Below, in pieces: positions 7,333-15,473 of a stretch of 16,717 nt of DNA. The DNA lies in NCBI GenBank assembly GCA_030916795.1, contig JAUPVZ010000046.1, forward strand, positions 1 through 16,717, read 5' to 3'. The translations under genes were made by a program, and so were the position numbers. Positions within the stretch are counted from its first letter, which is position 1, and each line of letters opens with the position of its first letter. Under the pieces are notes generated by a model that was not told where the DNA came from, ran no database searches, and saw nothing but the letters and a program-made list of their open reading frames with translations. The DNA is from Patescibacteria group bacterium (lineage in GTDB: Bacteria; Patescibacteriota; Minisyncoccia; Phycocordibacterales; XYD1-FULL-46-19).

Positions 7333-8078
7333 ATTTGGTCGTCAACATTTATATAAATCACAATCCGGTCGTCAGGGGTAAAGGTAATCCCTTTGGCGAC
7401 AAAATAGTTGTTTATCTCGGCGATAGAATTGAACAAGGCAAGTGCCTCGGCCTGATAGGTCAAACCGCTAGACACGGCTATGGTGGCGTCGTCCAGGGCT
7501 TGGCCCATATTGCCCAAAGACACCATCGTTTTAGAGATATTTTTCATCACCTTTAGGTGTAGCGGGGCCGCACTTTGGGGCACAGTCATCGCTTTGAGGT
7601 TGTTATATATACTCAAATGGACTTTGCCGGCTTGATATATTTTGCTGGCGGTCTCTTTGTCTTTGGTTTCCAAAAGTTCTAGTAGTAGCTCGGCTTCATT
7701 TGGTCTAGGTGTGCCAAGAGGTTTTAGGACAGTAGCCAATTGTCGGCCGTACACCTCGATCGAGCTGGTGGTCTCGTTGTTGGTGGTTTGGAAGCTTTTT
7801 ATTGTGACAACTGGGGGCACTAGGGCCTTGGTTTCCTTGTTCTTTTTTAGGTCAGACAATTCGGTGTCTTTTTCGGCAGATGTTTTATTGTCCCCGCCAA
7901 ATAGTCTCGACCAGAGACTATTTGGGGCTACCACTTCGGTAGTGGTTGCCGTGTCGGGGGTTGATTCCTCGGCAATTTGCTCAACTTTGTTTCCCAGCCA
8001 CCACAGGAAAACACTGGCTAAAACCAGTATCGCAACCACCCCGACAATTAGTTTTTTATTGCCCGATTTTTTCTTCAC
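7329..8078 (-). CDS. Membrane-anchored hypothetical protein, first gene of the T4SS operon
   Basis: A 249-aa protein with a basic N-terminus and one membrane helix (residues 10-28), a Thr/Ser/Pro-rich linker (35-100) and a helical globular domain (105-249). This is the layout of a single-pass protein with its main domain outside the membrane. The family is not recognised. The start is GTG (8076-8078); no in-frame ATG precedes it and the helix would be lost if a later codon were used. The gene ends in TGA, overlapping the start of the 717-aa gene (ATGA). A TATAAT (8092-8097) lies 13 nt before the GTG, so the mRNA would have a leader of about 7 nt and no Shine-Dalgarno site. It leads the 249/717/660/207-aa operon. 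A VirB8-like or pilus-accessory role is possible but unsupported by motifs. Confidence 0.7.
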   Translation of the reverse strand: MKKKSGNKKLIVGVVAILVLASVFLWWLGNKVEQIAEESTPDTATTTEVVAPNSLWSRLFGGDNKTSAEKDTELSDLKKNKETKALVPPVVTIKSFQTTNNETTSSIEVYGRQLATVLKPLGTPRPNEAELLLELLETKDKETASKIYQAGKVHLSIYNNLKAMTVPQSAAPLHLKVMKNISKTMVSLGNMGQALDDATIAVSSGLTYQAEALALFNSIAEINNYFVAKGITFTPDDRIVIYINVDDQI

Positions 8079-8091
8079 GTTTATTGGTTAT

Positions 8092-8097
8092 ATTATA
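8092..8097 (-). promoter_or_regulatory. -10 element of the 249-aa-led T4SS operon
   Basis: TATAAT on the minus strand, 13 nt from the GTG start codon. No clear -35 is present; the best candidate is a poor TGCAAA 16 bp upstream. The predicted transcription start near 8085 leaves a leader of about 7 nt, too short for a Shine-Dalgarno site. It lies in the 120-bp divergent region (8079-8198) shared with the lysozyme gene. Confidence 0.55.
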
Positions 8098-8198
8098 GTA
8101 TGCCAAACATAGTTTTGCATTTGTTTTGAGCGATAAACGTGGATAAAATGGGTTGTAAAATAGAGGAAATATCGATAATTTGCTAAACTAATCTTTAT

Positions 8199-9836
8199 AT
8201 GAAGTTTTTTCACATTGGCCGACTATTTTTTATAGTATTTTTTTTAGGCAATCTACTAACCCCCGTATCGGCAGCGGCGGTCAACAACCCATTTGGGGGT
8301 TTGATAATAAACAAAACTTTTTGTAACTGTTCTGGCAACTGGATTATCACTCTCCAGACCCCTAAAAGTGGCTTGCCTCGTGACCTGTCTTTTGATTTTG
8401 GGAGTATTTTATATGAATTTATGAAAATGCGAGTTGGCGAACAAGTCTTGGGGACTTGGGAAGGGGCAGCTCAGTGTTTACATATTACTTCTCATGGATG
8501 CGTACCCAAATTTGTGTCGGGGAAGGTGGTCTTCCCTCGGATATTTATGGTGGGTACCTCGGGTGGTCAGCTAGACAGCACCCCGCCGCCTGAAGAAGAG
8601 AAGCCCCAATGTTCCGATGGGCGTGACAACGATGGCGACGGTAAGACCGACTATCCAGGTGACCCGGGGTGTGACTCACCCAATGATAGTAGTGAGGGTG
8701 ACCCCCAATGTTCCGATGGGCGTGATAACGATGGCGACGGTAAGACCGACTATCCCGACGATGATGGTTGTGAATCAGATGAAGACAATTCAGAAACTTT
8801 AGAGCCCTGCTCTTGCAACTGTTCCGATGGAAAAAGTGAGGAGGAGACCAGGTCAGAATTGGCGGCGGGTGGAATAGAAATAAACAAAAGCCCTTGCCCT
8901 AGGGAAAATGAAAATAACCCTTGTGAATCAACAAAAACTGGCACCAATAGCGAGGGTAAAGCAATTTATTCTTGTACCGATGTACGGTGTCTGCCCCAGA
9001 TTGCTATTGATGGTCTAATTGAGCTAAAAAGAAAGAGTCAGTGTCCGGTAATGATTACTGGTGGTACCGAACCGGGCCACAAAACCCATGCTCAGTGCAA
9101 ACCAGTAGTTGACCTACGTATCGACAGAAGCGGTGAAACTCTAAATGGTTGTGTTGATAAATATATTGCCGCCAATGCCGAATCGGTGGATCGCTCTGGT
9201 TCGACCGGACCGGTTTATTATCTAAATCTTGATGTCGGCCGAACCCGATTTATTGATGAAAGAATAAGAAATTATCCTCAACATTGGCATGTGATATTTG
9301 ATGGTACACGTATGCCTCAAAATCTTAATAAATGTTTGGCTAAACAATATATTATTGCCAACGAGGGGTGGAAAAATGAACCTTATACAGATTCGCGGGG
9401 CTTCCCTACTGTTGGGGTGGGGCATAAACTTGACCCTGGTGATAGTTATAATCGTACTTTGACCAATGAAGAGGTGGGCGACTTGTTTGAACAAGATTTT
9501 CCAAAGTACGAACGTTTAGCTAAAAATACAGCAGCACCAAGAGGGGTTCAGTTTGAGTCATTATCTGAAGGGCGGCAGATAGTGCTTATCGATATGGCCT
9601 TCAATATGGGCTCTGGTAACGGCGAGGGTCTCGATGATTTTGATAAAATGTGGACCGCTATTGACAATGAGCAGTGGGATATTGCTGGCGACGAGATTAT
9701 GGATTCGGAATATGCGGGTCAGGTTGGAGATCGAGCTAGCCGTAATGCCGAAATGATGAGGGATGGCGGGACCGGAGTGGCTGAAAGGCGGGTTAATGAT
9801 GTGCAAAAAGCCAAAGATTATGATTGTGGAGCGTAA
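8199..9836 (+). CDS. Exported multi-domain cell-wall hydrolase: DNDGDG repeats, M15-like region, T4-type lysozyme
   Basis: A 545-aa exported protein. Residues 1-25 are a signal peptide ending VSA. Residues 28-122 form a small Cys-containing domain beginning with an NNPFGG motif and ending in GTS. Residues 137-198 carry two 33-aa acidic repeats with a D-x-D-x-D-G loop (D143, D145, D147; D176, D178, D180), likely Ca2+-binding, each bracketed by cysteines. Residues 240-375 hold GHKTH...VVDLR (H294, H297, D305) and HWH (H362, H364), resembling the zinc ligands of M15/DD-peptidases, although His-Asp spacing is one residue longer than usual. Residues 380-525 are a GH24 lysozyme: E389, D398 and T404 match the T4 lysozyme spacing E11/D20/T26 within the NEGW...TVGVGH motif. 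It probably cleaves peptidoglycan glycan strands, and perhaps peptides, to let the T4SS pass the wall. It is divergent from the T4SS operon. Confidence 0.88.
   Translation: MKFFHIGRLFFIVFFLGNLLTPVSAAAVNNPFGGLIINKTFCNCSGNWIITLQTPKSGLPRDLSFDFGSILYEFMKMRVGEQVLGTWEGAAQCLHITSHGCVPKFVSGKVVFPRIFMVGTSGGQLDSTPPPEEEKPQCSDGRDNDGDGKTDYPGDPGCDSPNDSSEGDPQCSDGRDNDGDGKTDYPDDDGCESDEDNSETLEPCSCNCSDGKSEEETRSELAAGGIEINKSPCPRENENNPCESTKTGTNSEGKAIYSCTDVRCLPQIAIDGLIELKRKSQCPVMITGGTEPGHKTHAQCKPVVDLRIDRSGETLNGCVDKYIAANAESVDRSGSTGPVYYLNLDVGRTRFIDERIRNYPQHWHVIFDGTRMPQNLNKCLAKQYIIANEGWKNEPYTDSRGFPTVGVGHKLDPGDSYNRTLTNEEVGDLFEQDFPKYERLAKNTAAPRGVQFESLSEGRQIVLIDMAFNMGSGNGEGLDDFDKMWTAIDNEQWDIAGDEIMDSEYAGQVGDRASRNAEMMRDGGTGVAERRVNDVQKAKDYDCGA
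8604..8755 (+). repeat. Two near-identical 53-bp copies, 99-bp period, in the hydrolase gene
   Basis: Positions 8604-8656 and 8703-8755 are identical except for one base (gacaac versus gataac) over 53 bp. The 99-bp period equals 33 codons, so the repeat keeps frame and encodes the two DNDGDG units. A single silent difference points to a recent duplication or active gene conversion. Confidence 0.92.
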
Positions 9837-9839
9837 TAA

Positions 9840-9882
9840 AACCCAAAACCCCCGCTGCCTACGGCAGCGGGGGTTTTGGGTT
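9840..9882. terminator. Bidirectional terminator between convergent genes
   Basis: A 20-bp perfect stem (9840-9859 with 9863-9882) with loop TAC. The core is CCCCCGCTGCC with A-tract and T-tract on the outside, so it can terminate transcription from both the lysozyme gene (stop 9834-9836) and rsmA (stop 9889-9891). It is built like the 2528-2569 palindrome. Confidence 0.85.
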
Positions 9883-9888
9883 AATTTC

Positions 9889-10689
9889 TTATTTAATCTT
9901 TTCCACCAACTCTTGCCAGTCAAAAACCGTTAGCTCTTCAGCGCGGATTTTCTCATCTAGACCGCAATCGGCCAAAATATCTTTCTCTACTCCCAGGTTT
10001 GATTTCAAAAGTTTCCTTTTTTGGGAAAATCCCTGCTTTACCACTTTGAAAAAGTCTTTTTCGTTTATATTATTGAAGAAATTTTTATTTATATCAGAGA
10101 TAACCAAGATTGCCGAATCGACATTGGGTATAGGGCGAAAGGCCCCCTTTGGCACAATGCCAGCAATACTTGGTCGGCCATAGACTTTTACACTTATAGA
10201 CAAAATACTTTCTTTTATTCGGTTGTCACTAGATGATTTTGGGTTTGTTAGACCGACAATCCTTTTAGCGACTTCTTTTTGCACCATTAGTACCGCTTTT
10301 TGGGGTTGGTGATCTGATTCCAAAAAGTTACGGATGATTTCGCCGGTAATATAGTAAGGGATGTTGGCCACCAGTTTATAGTTGCCAAGGTCTGACAATA
10401 AATCGGCCGGCAATTGTAGGGCATCGGCCTCCAAAAGGGTTAGTTGGCCACTCTCGATTTCTTTTTCAAATTTTTCTTGCAGTGGCAGTGTTAGGCGGTG
10501 ATCTTTTTCGATAGCTATGACATTGGCGCCACTATTTAGGAGATATTCTGTCAGAGTCCCCTTGCCGGGTCCAATCTCTAATATTTTTTCGCCCGGTTTT
10601 ATATCGGCCGCTTCGACAATTTTACCTAGTGCTGATTGTGACACTAGCCAGTTTTGCCCCAGCGACTTTTTTGCAAAAATATGGTCCAT
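9889..10689 (-). CDS. rsmA: 16S rRNA (adenine1518-N6/adenine1519-N6)-dimethyltransferase
   Basis: A 266-aa KsgA/RsmA enzyme that dimethylates two adjacent adenines near the 3' end of 16S rRNA using S-adenosylmethionine, acting late in small-subunit assembly. Visible motifs are the N-terminal KKSLGQNWL, the SAM-binding EIGPGKGTLT (residues 38-47), the acidic EKD at 61-63, the EADA segment (87-90) and the catalytic NIPYYI motif (109-114) with the family's tandem Tyr. Length matches the family, and the C-terminal helical domain is complete through SQKRKLLKSNLG. The start ATG (10687-10689) is 3 bp after the helicase stop, so the two genes are co-transcribed. There is no Shine-Dalgarno site. It is a housekeeping gene with no evident tie to the secretion locus. 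Confidence 0.97.
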   Translation of the reverse strand: MDHIFAKKSLGQNWLVSQSALGKIVEAADIKPGEKILEIGPGKGTLTEYLLNSGANVIAIEKDHRLTLPLQEKFEKEIESGQLTLLEADALQLPADLLSDLGNYKLVANIPYYITGEIIRNFLESDHQPQKAVLMVQKEVAKRIVGLTNPKSSSDNRIKESILSISVKVYGRPSIAGIVPKGAFRPIPNVDSAILVISDINKNFFNNINEKDFFKVVKQGFSQKRKLLKSNLGVEKDILADCGLDEKIRAEELTVFDWQELVEKIK

Positions 10690-10692
10690 ATA

Positions 10693-12615
10693 TTAAAAGT
10701 CTAGCAAAAATTCATATTGGGGGGCAGCGGGGTCGGCCCCCTCGATTAGTTGATCGGGAATATCCAAAATAAATTCAGAAGGCGTGTTTACTTGTTGTGA
10801 ACCAAAAATAGTACGGAGTTGGGCATAAGACAGCCAAACTTTTTTTCTCGCTCTGGTGATAGCAACATAAAACAGTCGGCGTTCCTCTTCTTCATCGCGG
10901 TCGCTCTCGCCAAAACCCTTGTGGGGGAACAGCCCTTGTTCTAGTCCCGCAATAAAAACGACATCAAACTCTAAACCCTTTGAGGCATGCACTGTCATAA
11001 GTCGGACACCATTTTTTTCTTCTCGTAGGGTGTCTTGGTCCGAAACGAGGGCCGCTTCGGTCAAAAGTGCCAAGATGGCTTCTTCGCCAGGGAGATGGTC
11101 ATATTTTTTGGCCAAAGTGACCAATTCTCTAACGTTTTCGAGGCGCTCTAGCCCCTCTTCCCTCTCGGAGATTAACTCTTTTTCTAGACCTGAGGCTGAT
11201 AAAATATATTTAATATTTTCACTCACAGTTTCTCTTTCTATTTTGTGACGCAGGGTGGCCAGTAGCGCTCGAAAACTGGACAACTTTTCAATCATTTTTT
11301 GGGGTAGATTTTCTTCTTGGCCAGCGGACACTTTGGCGAGGGTAGCTTTACCTATTCCCCTTTTAGGAACATTGATAATCCGATTCATGGCTTCAAAATC
11401 GTTTGGGTTTAGGGCAGCGCGGAAATAGGTCAAGATATCTTTGACTTCTTTGCGTTCGAAAAAGCGTACCCCTAGCACCTGGTACGGCACATTGGCTTTG
11501 AGAAAGGCCTCCTCCAAAATACGCGATTGGAAGTTGGCCCGATACAAAATGGCAATTTCTTCGGCTGGGGTGTGACTTGCGATCAAGTCTTTGGCGGTTT
11601 GGGCAATACTGCGCGCCTCTTCCCCTTCGGACAGATTGGCGGTCAGATTTATTTTTTCGCCATCGCCATTTTCCGTAAAAAGGTTTTTTTCTACCCGTTC
11701 GCGGTTTTTCTTTATCACCTCATTGGCAGCTTCCAAAATAGTTTTAGTGGAACGGTAGTTTTGCTCCAGCAATATAACCTTGGCTTCGGGGTAATCTTCT
11801 TCAAAACGTAACATATTGCCAAAGTCGGCCCCGCGCCAGCTGTAGATAGACTGGTCCACGTCACCCACGACACAAATATTTTTGTCAGCACCCACCAGCA
11901 GTCTGGCTAGAGAATATTGGACATGGTTGGTGTCTTGATATTCGTCAATATGAATATAACGAAAACGGTCTTGGTAAAATGCCCGAATATCTTCGTGGCT
12001 AGCTAAGAGTAAGACTGTCGACAGTAACAGGTCGTCAAAGTCTAGGGCATTGGCTTCTCTAACCAATTTGTCATACTTTTCCCACACACTGGCCACTATT
12101 TCTTGCCAATAGCCATCAACTTTTAAGCGATACTCCGCCACCCGTACCCCTTTGCCTTTTTCCCGTGAAATCGACCCCAAGATTTTCCGTGGTTCATACT
12201 GCTTTCTGTCTACCCCGGCTTGGTCCATCGCAGTTTTGATGAGCGCCAAAGATTCGTCACGGTCTAATATAGTAAAAAATCGATTTAACCCGACCATTTG
12301 GGCATGTTGGCGCAATATATATACCCCCAGCGAGTGGAAGGTGCTAGCAAAAGGCAATTTGTCCCCCCTCAGCCCCCGATCTTTGTCTAGGGCAGACTCT
12401 AGACGGGTGGTCATCTCTTTGGCGGCCTTGTTGGTAAAAGTGACCGCTAGAATATTTTCGGGGGCCACCCCATTTTTAATAAGATGGGCGATTCGGCTAA
12501 TAATAGTTTTGGTCTTTCCGGCGCCAGCGCCAGCCACAATCAAGACGGGACCGTTTATAGCCGTGGCCGCCTCTTTTTGTTTGTCGTTTAAGTCATTTAA
12601 ATATTCCACCGCCAT
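10693..12615 (-). CDS. pcrA: UvrD/PcrA-type superfamily 1A 3'-5' DNA helicase
   Basis: A 640-aa ATP-dependent helicase that unwinds DNA in repair and removes proteins from DNA. Motifs in order: Q-motif region LNDKQKEA (8-15), Walker A AGAGAGKT (28-35), DEYQD Walker B (224-228), GDVDQSIYSWRGA motif III (251-263), QNYRST motif IV (285-290), then TVHASKGLEFDVV motif V and FYVAITRARK motif VI (about 582-591). The protein is somewhat shorter than typical PcrA/UvrD (about 700-740 aa), because the tail after motif VI is only about 50 residues and lacks the usual C-terminal extension thought to bind partners. The ATG at 12613-12615 is followed by the expected conserved N-terminus. It leads the operon with rsmA and is divergent from the 126-aa gene. 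UvrD versus PcrA cannot be decided from sequence alone. Confidence 0.95.
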   Translation of the reverse strand: MAVEYLNDLNDKQKEAATAINGPVLIVAGAGAGKTKTIISRIAHLIKNGVAPENILAVTFTNKAAKEMTTRLESALDKDRGLRGDKLPFASTFHSLGVYILRQHAQMVGLNRFFTILDRDESLALIKTAMDQAGVDRKQYEPRKILGSISREKGKGVRVAEYRLKVDGYWQEIVASVWEKYDKLVREANALDFDDLLLSTVLLLASHEDIRAFYQDRFRYIHIDEYQDTNHVQYSLARLLVGADKNICVVGDVDQSIYSWRGADFGNMLRFEEDYPEAKVILLEQNYRSTKTILEAANEVIKKNRERVEKNLFTENGDGEKINLTANLSEGEEARSIAQTAKDLIASHTPAEEIAILYRANFQSRILEEAFLKANVPYQVLGVRFFERKEVKDILTYFRAALNPNDFEAMNRIINVPKRGIGKATLAKVSAGQEENLPQKMIEKLSSFRALLATLRHKIERETVSENIKYILSASGLEKELISEREEGLERLENVRELVTLAKKYDHLPGEEAILALLTEAALVSDQDTLREEKNGVRLMTVHASKGLEFDVVFIAGLEQGLFPHKGFGESDRDEEEERRLFYVAITRARKKVWLSYAQLRTIFGSQQVNTPSEFILDIPDQLIEGADPAAPQYEFLLDF

Positions 12616-12660
12616 ACTATATCACACCGTATCTATTTTCGGTTTTGTGTGTGGTTGCGG

Positions 12661-12666
12661 TATAAT
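12661..12666 (+). promoter_or_regulatory. -10 element of the 126-aa/VirD4-like operon
   Basis: A perfect TATAAT ends 11 nt before the ATG at 12678. The predicted transcription start (about 12673) leaves a leader of about 5 nt. No good -35 is seen. It sits in the 62-bp divergent gap shared with the helicase gene, whose own promoter is not obvious. Confidence 0.6.
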
Positions 12667-12677
12667 GTGAATAATTT

Positions 12678-13058
12678 ATGGAACAAAAAATTTCTCAACA
12701 CATCGAAGCCGAGATTGCCGAACTAGAAGAAAGAATTGCCGAAAAGCGTCGCAATCTAGAGTCAGAGCAAAGTATTGTCGACGACAGGCAGCTGGTGGGT
12801 GAAGTGGTTACTGATCTGCGCTCTGCTCCCCGAGTGGTCCAACTTCCTCCCGATGAAGGTGACAAATCTTATTTAGATAGTTTGCCCGAGGAGGTAGAGG
12901 CCCAGGTGGAATATTTGGTTGACCAACTGTTTAAAAAAGGGGTGGCTTGGACCATCAAGCAGTCCAAAAAATTGCCCGCTTTAGAACAAGATGCTTTTCA
13001 CGATACTCTGGTCGAAAAACTTTACACCGAGCTAAAAAATAGAGGCCTGATTTCCTAA
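12678..13058 (+). CDS. Small coiled-coil protein upstream of the VirD4-like ATPase
   Basis: A 126-aa soluble, acidic protein. Residues 2-36 form a strongly predicted coiled coil (EAEIAELEERIAEKRRNLES). Residues 60-126 are helical, with LPEEVEAQVEYLVDQLFKKG followed by a DAFHDTLVEKLYTELKNRG tail. There is no signal peptide, membrane helix or enzymatic motif, and I recognise no characterised family. It begins right behind a TATAAT and ends 4 bp before the 780-aa ATPase, so it is almost certainly co-expressed with it. A reasonable inference is an oligomeric partner or regulator of that ATPase. Confidence 0.72.
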   Translation: MEQKISQHIEAEIAELEERIAEKRRNLESEQSIVDDRQLVGEVVTDLRSAPRVVQLPPDEGDKSYLDSLPEEVEAQVEYLVDQLFKKGVAWTIKQSKKLPALEQDAFHDTLVEKLYTELKNRGLIS

Positions 13059-13062
13059 ATTT

Positions 13063-15405
13063 ATGGATTTATTTTTAATTATTATGTTGGCGGTGGTTCT
13101 TGTTTTAATCGTTTTTATTTTCTATCGTTTCCGCGGGCGCAAATTGGAAAATCTAGACTTGCAGATATTGTTGGTCAAGATTCCCGAACGGACCGAAAAA
13201 GATCAAAAAGAATTCTTGCATGATATAAACCTATCAGAGCAGTTTATCTCTTCCCTATCCTCGATTGGAACACCAGTTGTCCTAGAAATGGCTGTCCACA
13301 ATACCGGAACAGATATTTATTTTTATGTGGCGGTTCCTCGGAGCCAAACCGAATTTGTCTCTCGCCAAATTCAGGGCTTTTTCCCGGGCGCCCAGGTAGA
13401 TGAAGTCCACGACTATACTATCTTTTCACATGAGCATGGCGTCCGGGCGGGGTATCTCAGCTTTACCGCTCCCGACTTTATTCCTCTTCGCACCTATCGT
13501 GAATCCGAAGTAGATTCTTTTGCCCCAATTGTTTCGACCCTGTCTCGTCTGCGCGAACAAGGCGACGGTGCTTCGGTGCAGATTCTCTTAAAGCCCGCGG
13601 GGGCAGGTTTCAAGAAAAGGGTTACTGGTATTATTTCTAAATTAAAAAAAGGTGAAACTCTAAAAAATATTTTAAAGAGCGACTCCACCTTGCGTGAATT
13701 TATCAATATTATTGAGGACAAACCCAAAAAAGATGCCGACCCGACAAAAATAAAAGAGGTGGACGAAGACACGGTTAACGCCCTAGAAACCAAGATCAGC
13801 AAACCGCTTTTTGATGTTAATGTACGCATTATTGCCGCTGGCGATAGTGACAATGAAGCCGGCGATATTCTGTTGTCGATTGCTGGCTCCTTTAGCCAGT
13901 TTGCTTCGCCTAGGCGCAATAGTTTGCGTTTGGTTTCCCCCCGCAAAATATCGGCGATTATTCATGAATATATTTTTCGCCAATTTTCTAAAAAAGAGAC
14001 GATCGTTTTGAATACCGAAGAGATTGCCAGCATCTTCCACTTTCCCACGGTGACCACTAATATCCCTCGTATCAAATGGCTCAAGAGCCGCGAGTCGGCC
14101 CCACCCCAGAACCTGTCTACCGAGGGGGCGGTGATCGGTGAAAATATCTTTAGAGGTGACAAGAAACTGGTCAAAATGGCCGAGGGTGACCGCCGCCGCC
14201 ACTTTTATGTTATTGGGCAGACTGGTACTGGTAAGTCGTATTTTATGCTAAACACCATTACCCAAGATATGGAGGCGGGCAAAGGTTTGTGTGTTATTGA
14301 CCCCCATGGCGAGCTGGTGGAAAAGGTGCTCGAGCGGGTACCAACCCACCGTCTAGAAGATGTCATTGTCTTTAACCCTGGCGATGTCGCCCGCCCTCTG
14401 GGACTTAATATGTTGGAGTACAACTTTGCCCGCCCCGAGGAAAAGACCTTTATTGTCAACGAGATTCAGAGTATCTTTAATCGTCTTTTTGATAAAGAAA
14501 CGATGGGCCCAATGTTCGAGCAGTATATGAGAAACGCTCTGCTTCTTCTAATGGAAGATGCCAAATATGAGCCAGCTACCCTGATGGAGGTACCACGGAT
14601 TTTTACCGACCCCGCTTATCGCAACAAAAAGCTGGCGCGTATTAGTAACCCTAGTGTGATTGATTTTTGGGAAAAGGAGGCGTCCAAGACTACTGGTGAG
14701 CAGGGGCTCGCCAATATGACACCGTATATTACTTCCAAGTTTGGCAACTTCATCGCCAACGATTATATGCGCCCGATTATTGGTCAACCCAAGTCGGCCT
14801 TTAACTTCCGCACAGTGATGGATGACGGCAAGATTTTATTGGTCAATTTAGCCAAGGGTAAGATTGGCGATATTAACGCCGGTCTGTTGGGGATGATTTG
14901 TACCGGACGACTGCTTTTGGCCGCGTTGTCCCGGACCGATATTTCTGAATCAGACCGCAAAGATTTTTATTTATATATTGATGAGTTCCAAAACTTTACC
15001 ACCGATTCTATTTCTACTATTTTGTCCGAAGCACGTAAGTATCGATTAAATCTAGTTTTAGCCCATCAGTATATTGCTCAACTAACCGATACTATACGCG
15101 AATCGGTGTTTGGTAATGTTGGCTCGATGGCCGCTTTCCGCGTGGGTACGACCGATGCCGAACACTTGATCAAACATTTTGGACCAACTTTTACCGAAAA
15201 TGATTTAATCTCAATCGAAAACCAAAATGCCTTTGCCAAGATTCTTATCAATGGAGAGCCGGCTAAGCCATTTAATATCAAAGTGCCAAAGGTAGATGGT
15301 GGGTCGCGGGAATTGGCCGAGCAACTAAAAGAATTGTCCCGCCTTACTCACGGGCGAGATTTGACCCAAGTGGAACAAGAGATTCTTTTCCGCTTGAGAC
15401 AATAG
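13063..15405 (+). CDS. VirD4/TraG-like membrane-anchored T4SS coupling ATPase
   Basis: A 780-aa protein with one N-terminal membrane helix (residues 3-21). A large region of unknown function follows (about 30-340), with FPGAQV (107-112) and AGFKKR (180-186) segments. A RecA-like motor comes next: Walker A GQTGTGKS at 385-392, a VIDPHGELVE strand at 411-420, and Walker B FYLYIDEFQNF at 635-645 (D640, E641). The following AHQYIAQL (667-674) resembles the Q-containing sensor segment of VirD4/TraG/TrwB proteins. Coupling proteins gate substrates into the secretion channel at the inner membrane. The large N-terminal domain differs from plasmid VirD4, so a CPR-specific variant or an HerA/DUF87-like pump remains possible. 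It starts 4 bp after the 126-aa gene without a Shine-Dalgarno site. It is the second motor of this locus besides VirB4, yet lies on the opposite strand behind two housekeeping genes. Confidence 0.88.
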   Translation: MDLFLIIMLAVVLVLIVFIFYRFRGRKLENLDLQILLVKIPERTEKDQKEFLHDINLSEQFISSLSSIGTPVVLEMAVHNTGTDIYFYVAVPRSQTEFVSRQIQGFFPGAQVDEVHDYTIFSHEHGVRAGYLSFTAPDFIPLRTYRESEVDSFAPIVSTLSRLREQGDGASVQILLKPAGAGFKKRVTGIISKLKKGETLKNILKSDSTLREFINIIEDKPKKDADPTKIKEVDEDTVNALETKISKPLFDVNVRIIAAGDSDNEAGDILLSIAGSFSQFASPRRNSLRLVSPRKISAIIHEYIFRQFSKKETIVLNTEEIASIFHFPTVTTNIPRIKWLKSRESAPPQNLSTEGAVIGENIFRGDKKLVKMAEGDRRRHFYVIGQTGTGKSYFMLNTITQDMEAGKGLCVIDPHGELVEKVLERVPTHRLEDVIVFNPGDVARPLGLNMLEYNFARPEEKTFIVNEIQSIFNRLFDKETMGPMFEQYMRNALLLLMEDAKYEPATLMEVPRIFTDPAYRNKKLARISNPSVIDFWEKEASKTTGEQGLANMTPYITSKFGNFIANDYMRPIIGQPKSAFNFRTVMDDGKILLVNLAKGKIGDINAGLLGMICTGRLLLAALSRTDISESDRKDFYLYIDEFQNFTTDSISTILSEARKYRLNLVLAHQYIAQLTDTIRESVFGNVGSMAAFRVGTTDAEHLIKHFGPTFTENDLISIENQNAFAKILINGEPAKPFNIKVPKVDGGSRELAEQLKELSRLTHGRDLTQVEQEILFRLRQ

Positions 15406-15473
15406 AGGCGCTCGCCTACCTCCTTTTCCTCCCACCGTGCTCCGCGCTGGGAAAATCATAGTCGGTTCACCAC

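Noticed and set aside
7642..8112. Plus-strand 156-codon open frame opposite the 249-aa gene
   Set aside because: Ser/Val-rich antisense shadow; the minus-strand gene has a membrane helix, operon overlap and promoter.
8604..8755. Direct repeats that might suggest a CRISPR array
   Set aside because: Only two copies, 99-bp period, in frame within a protein-coding gene and encoding DNDGDG repeats; no leader or cas genes.
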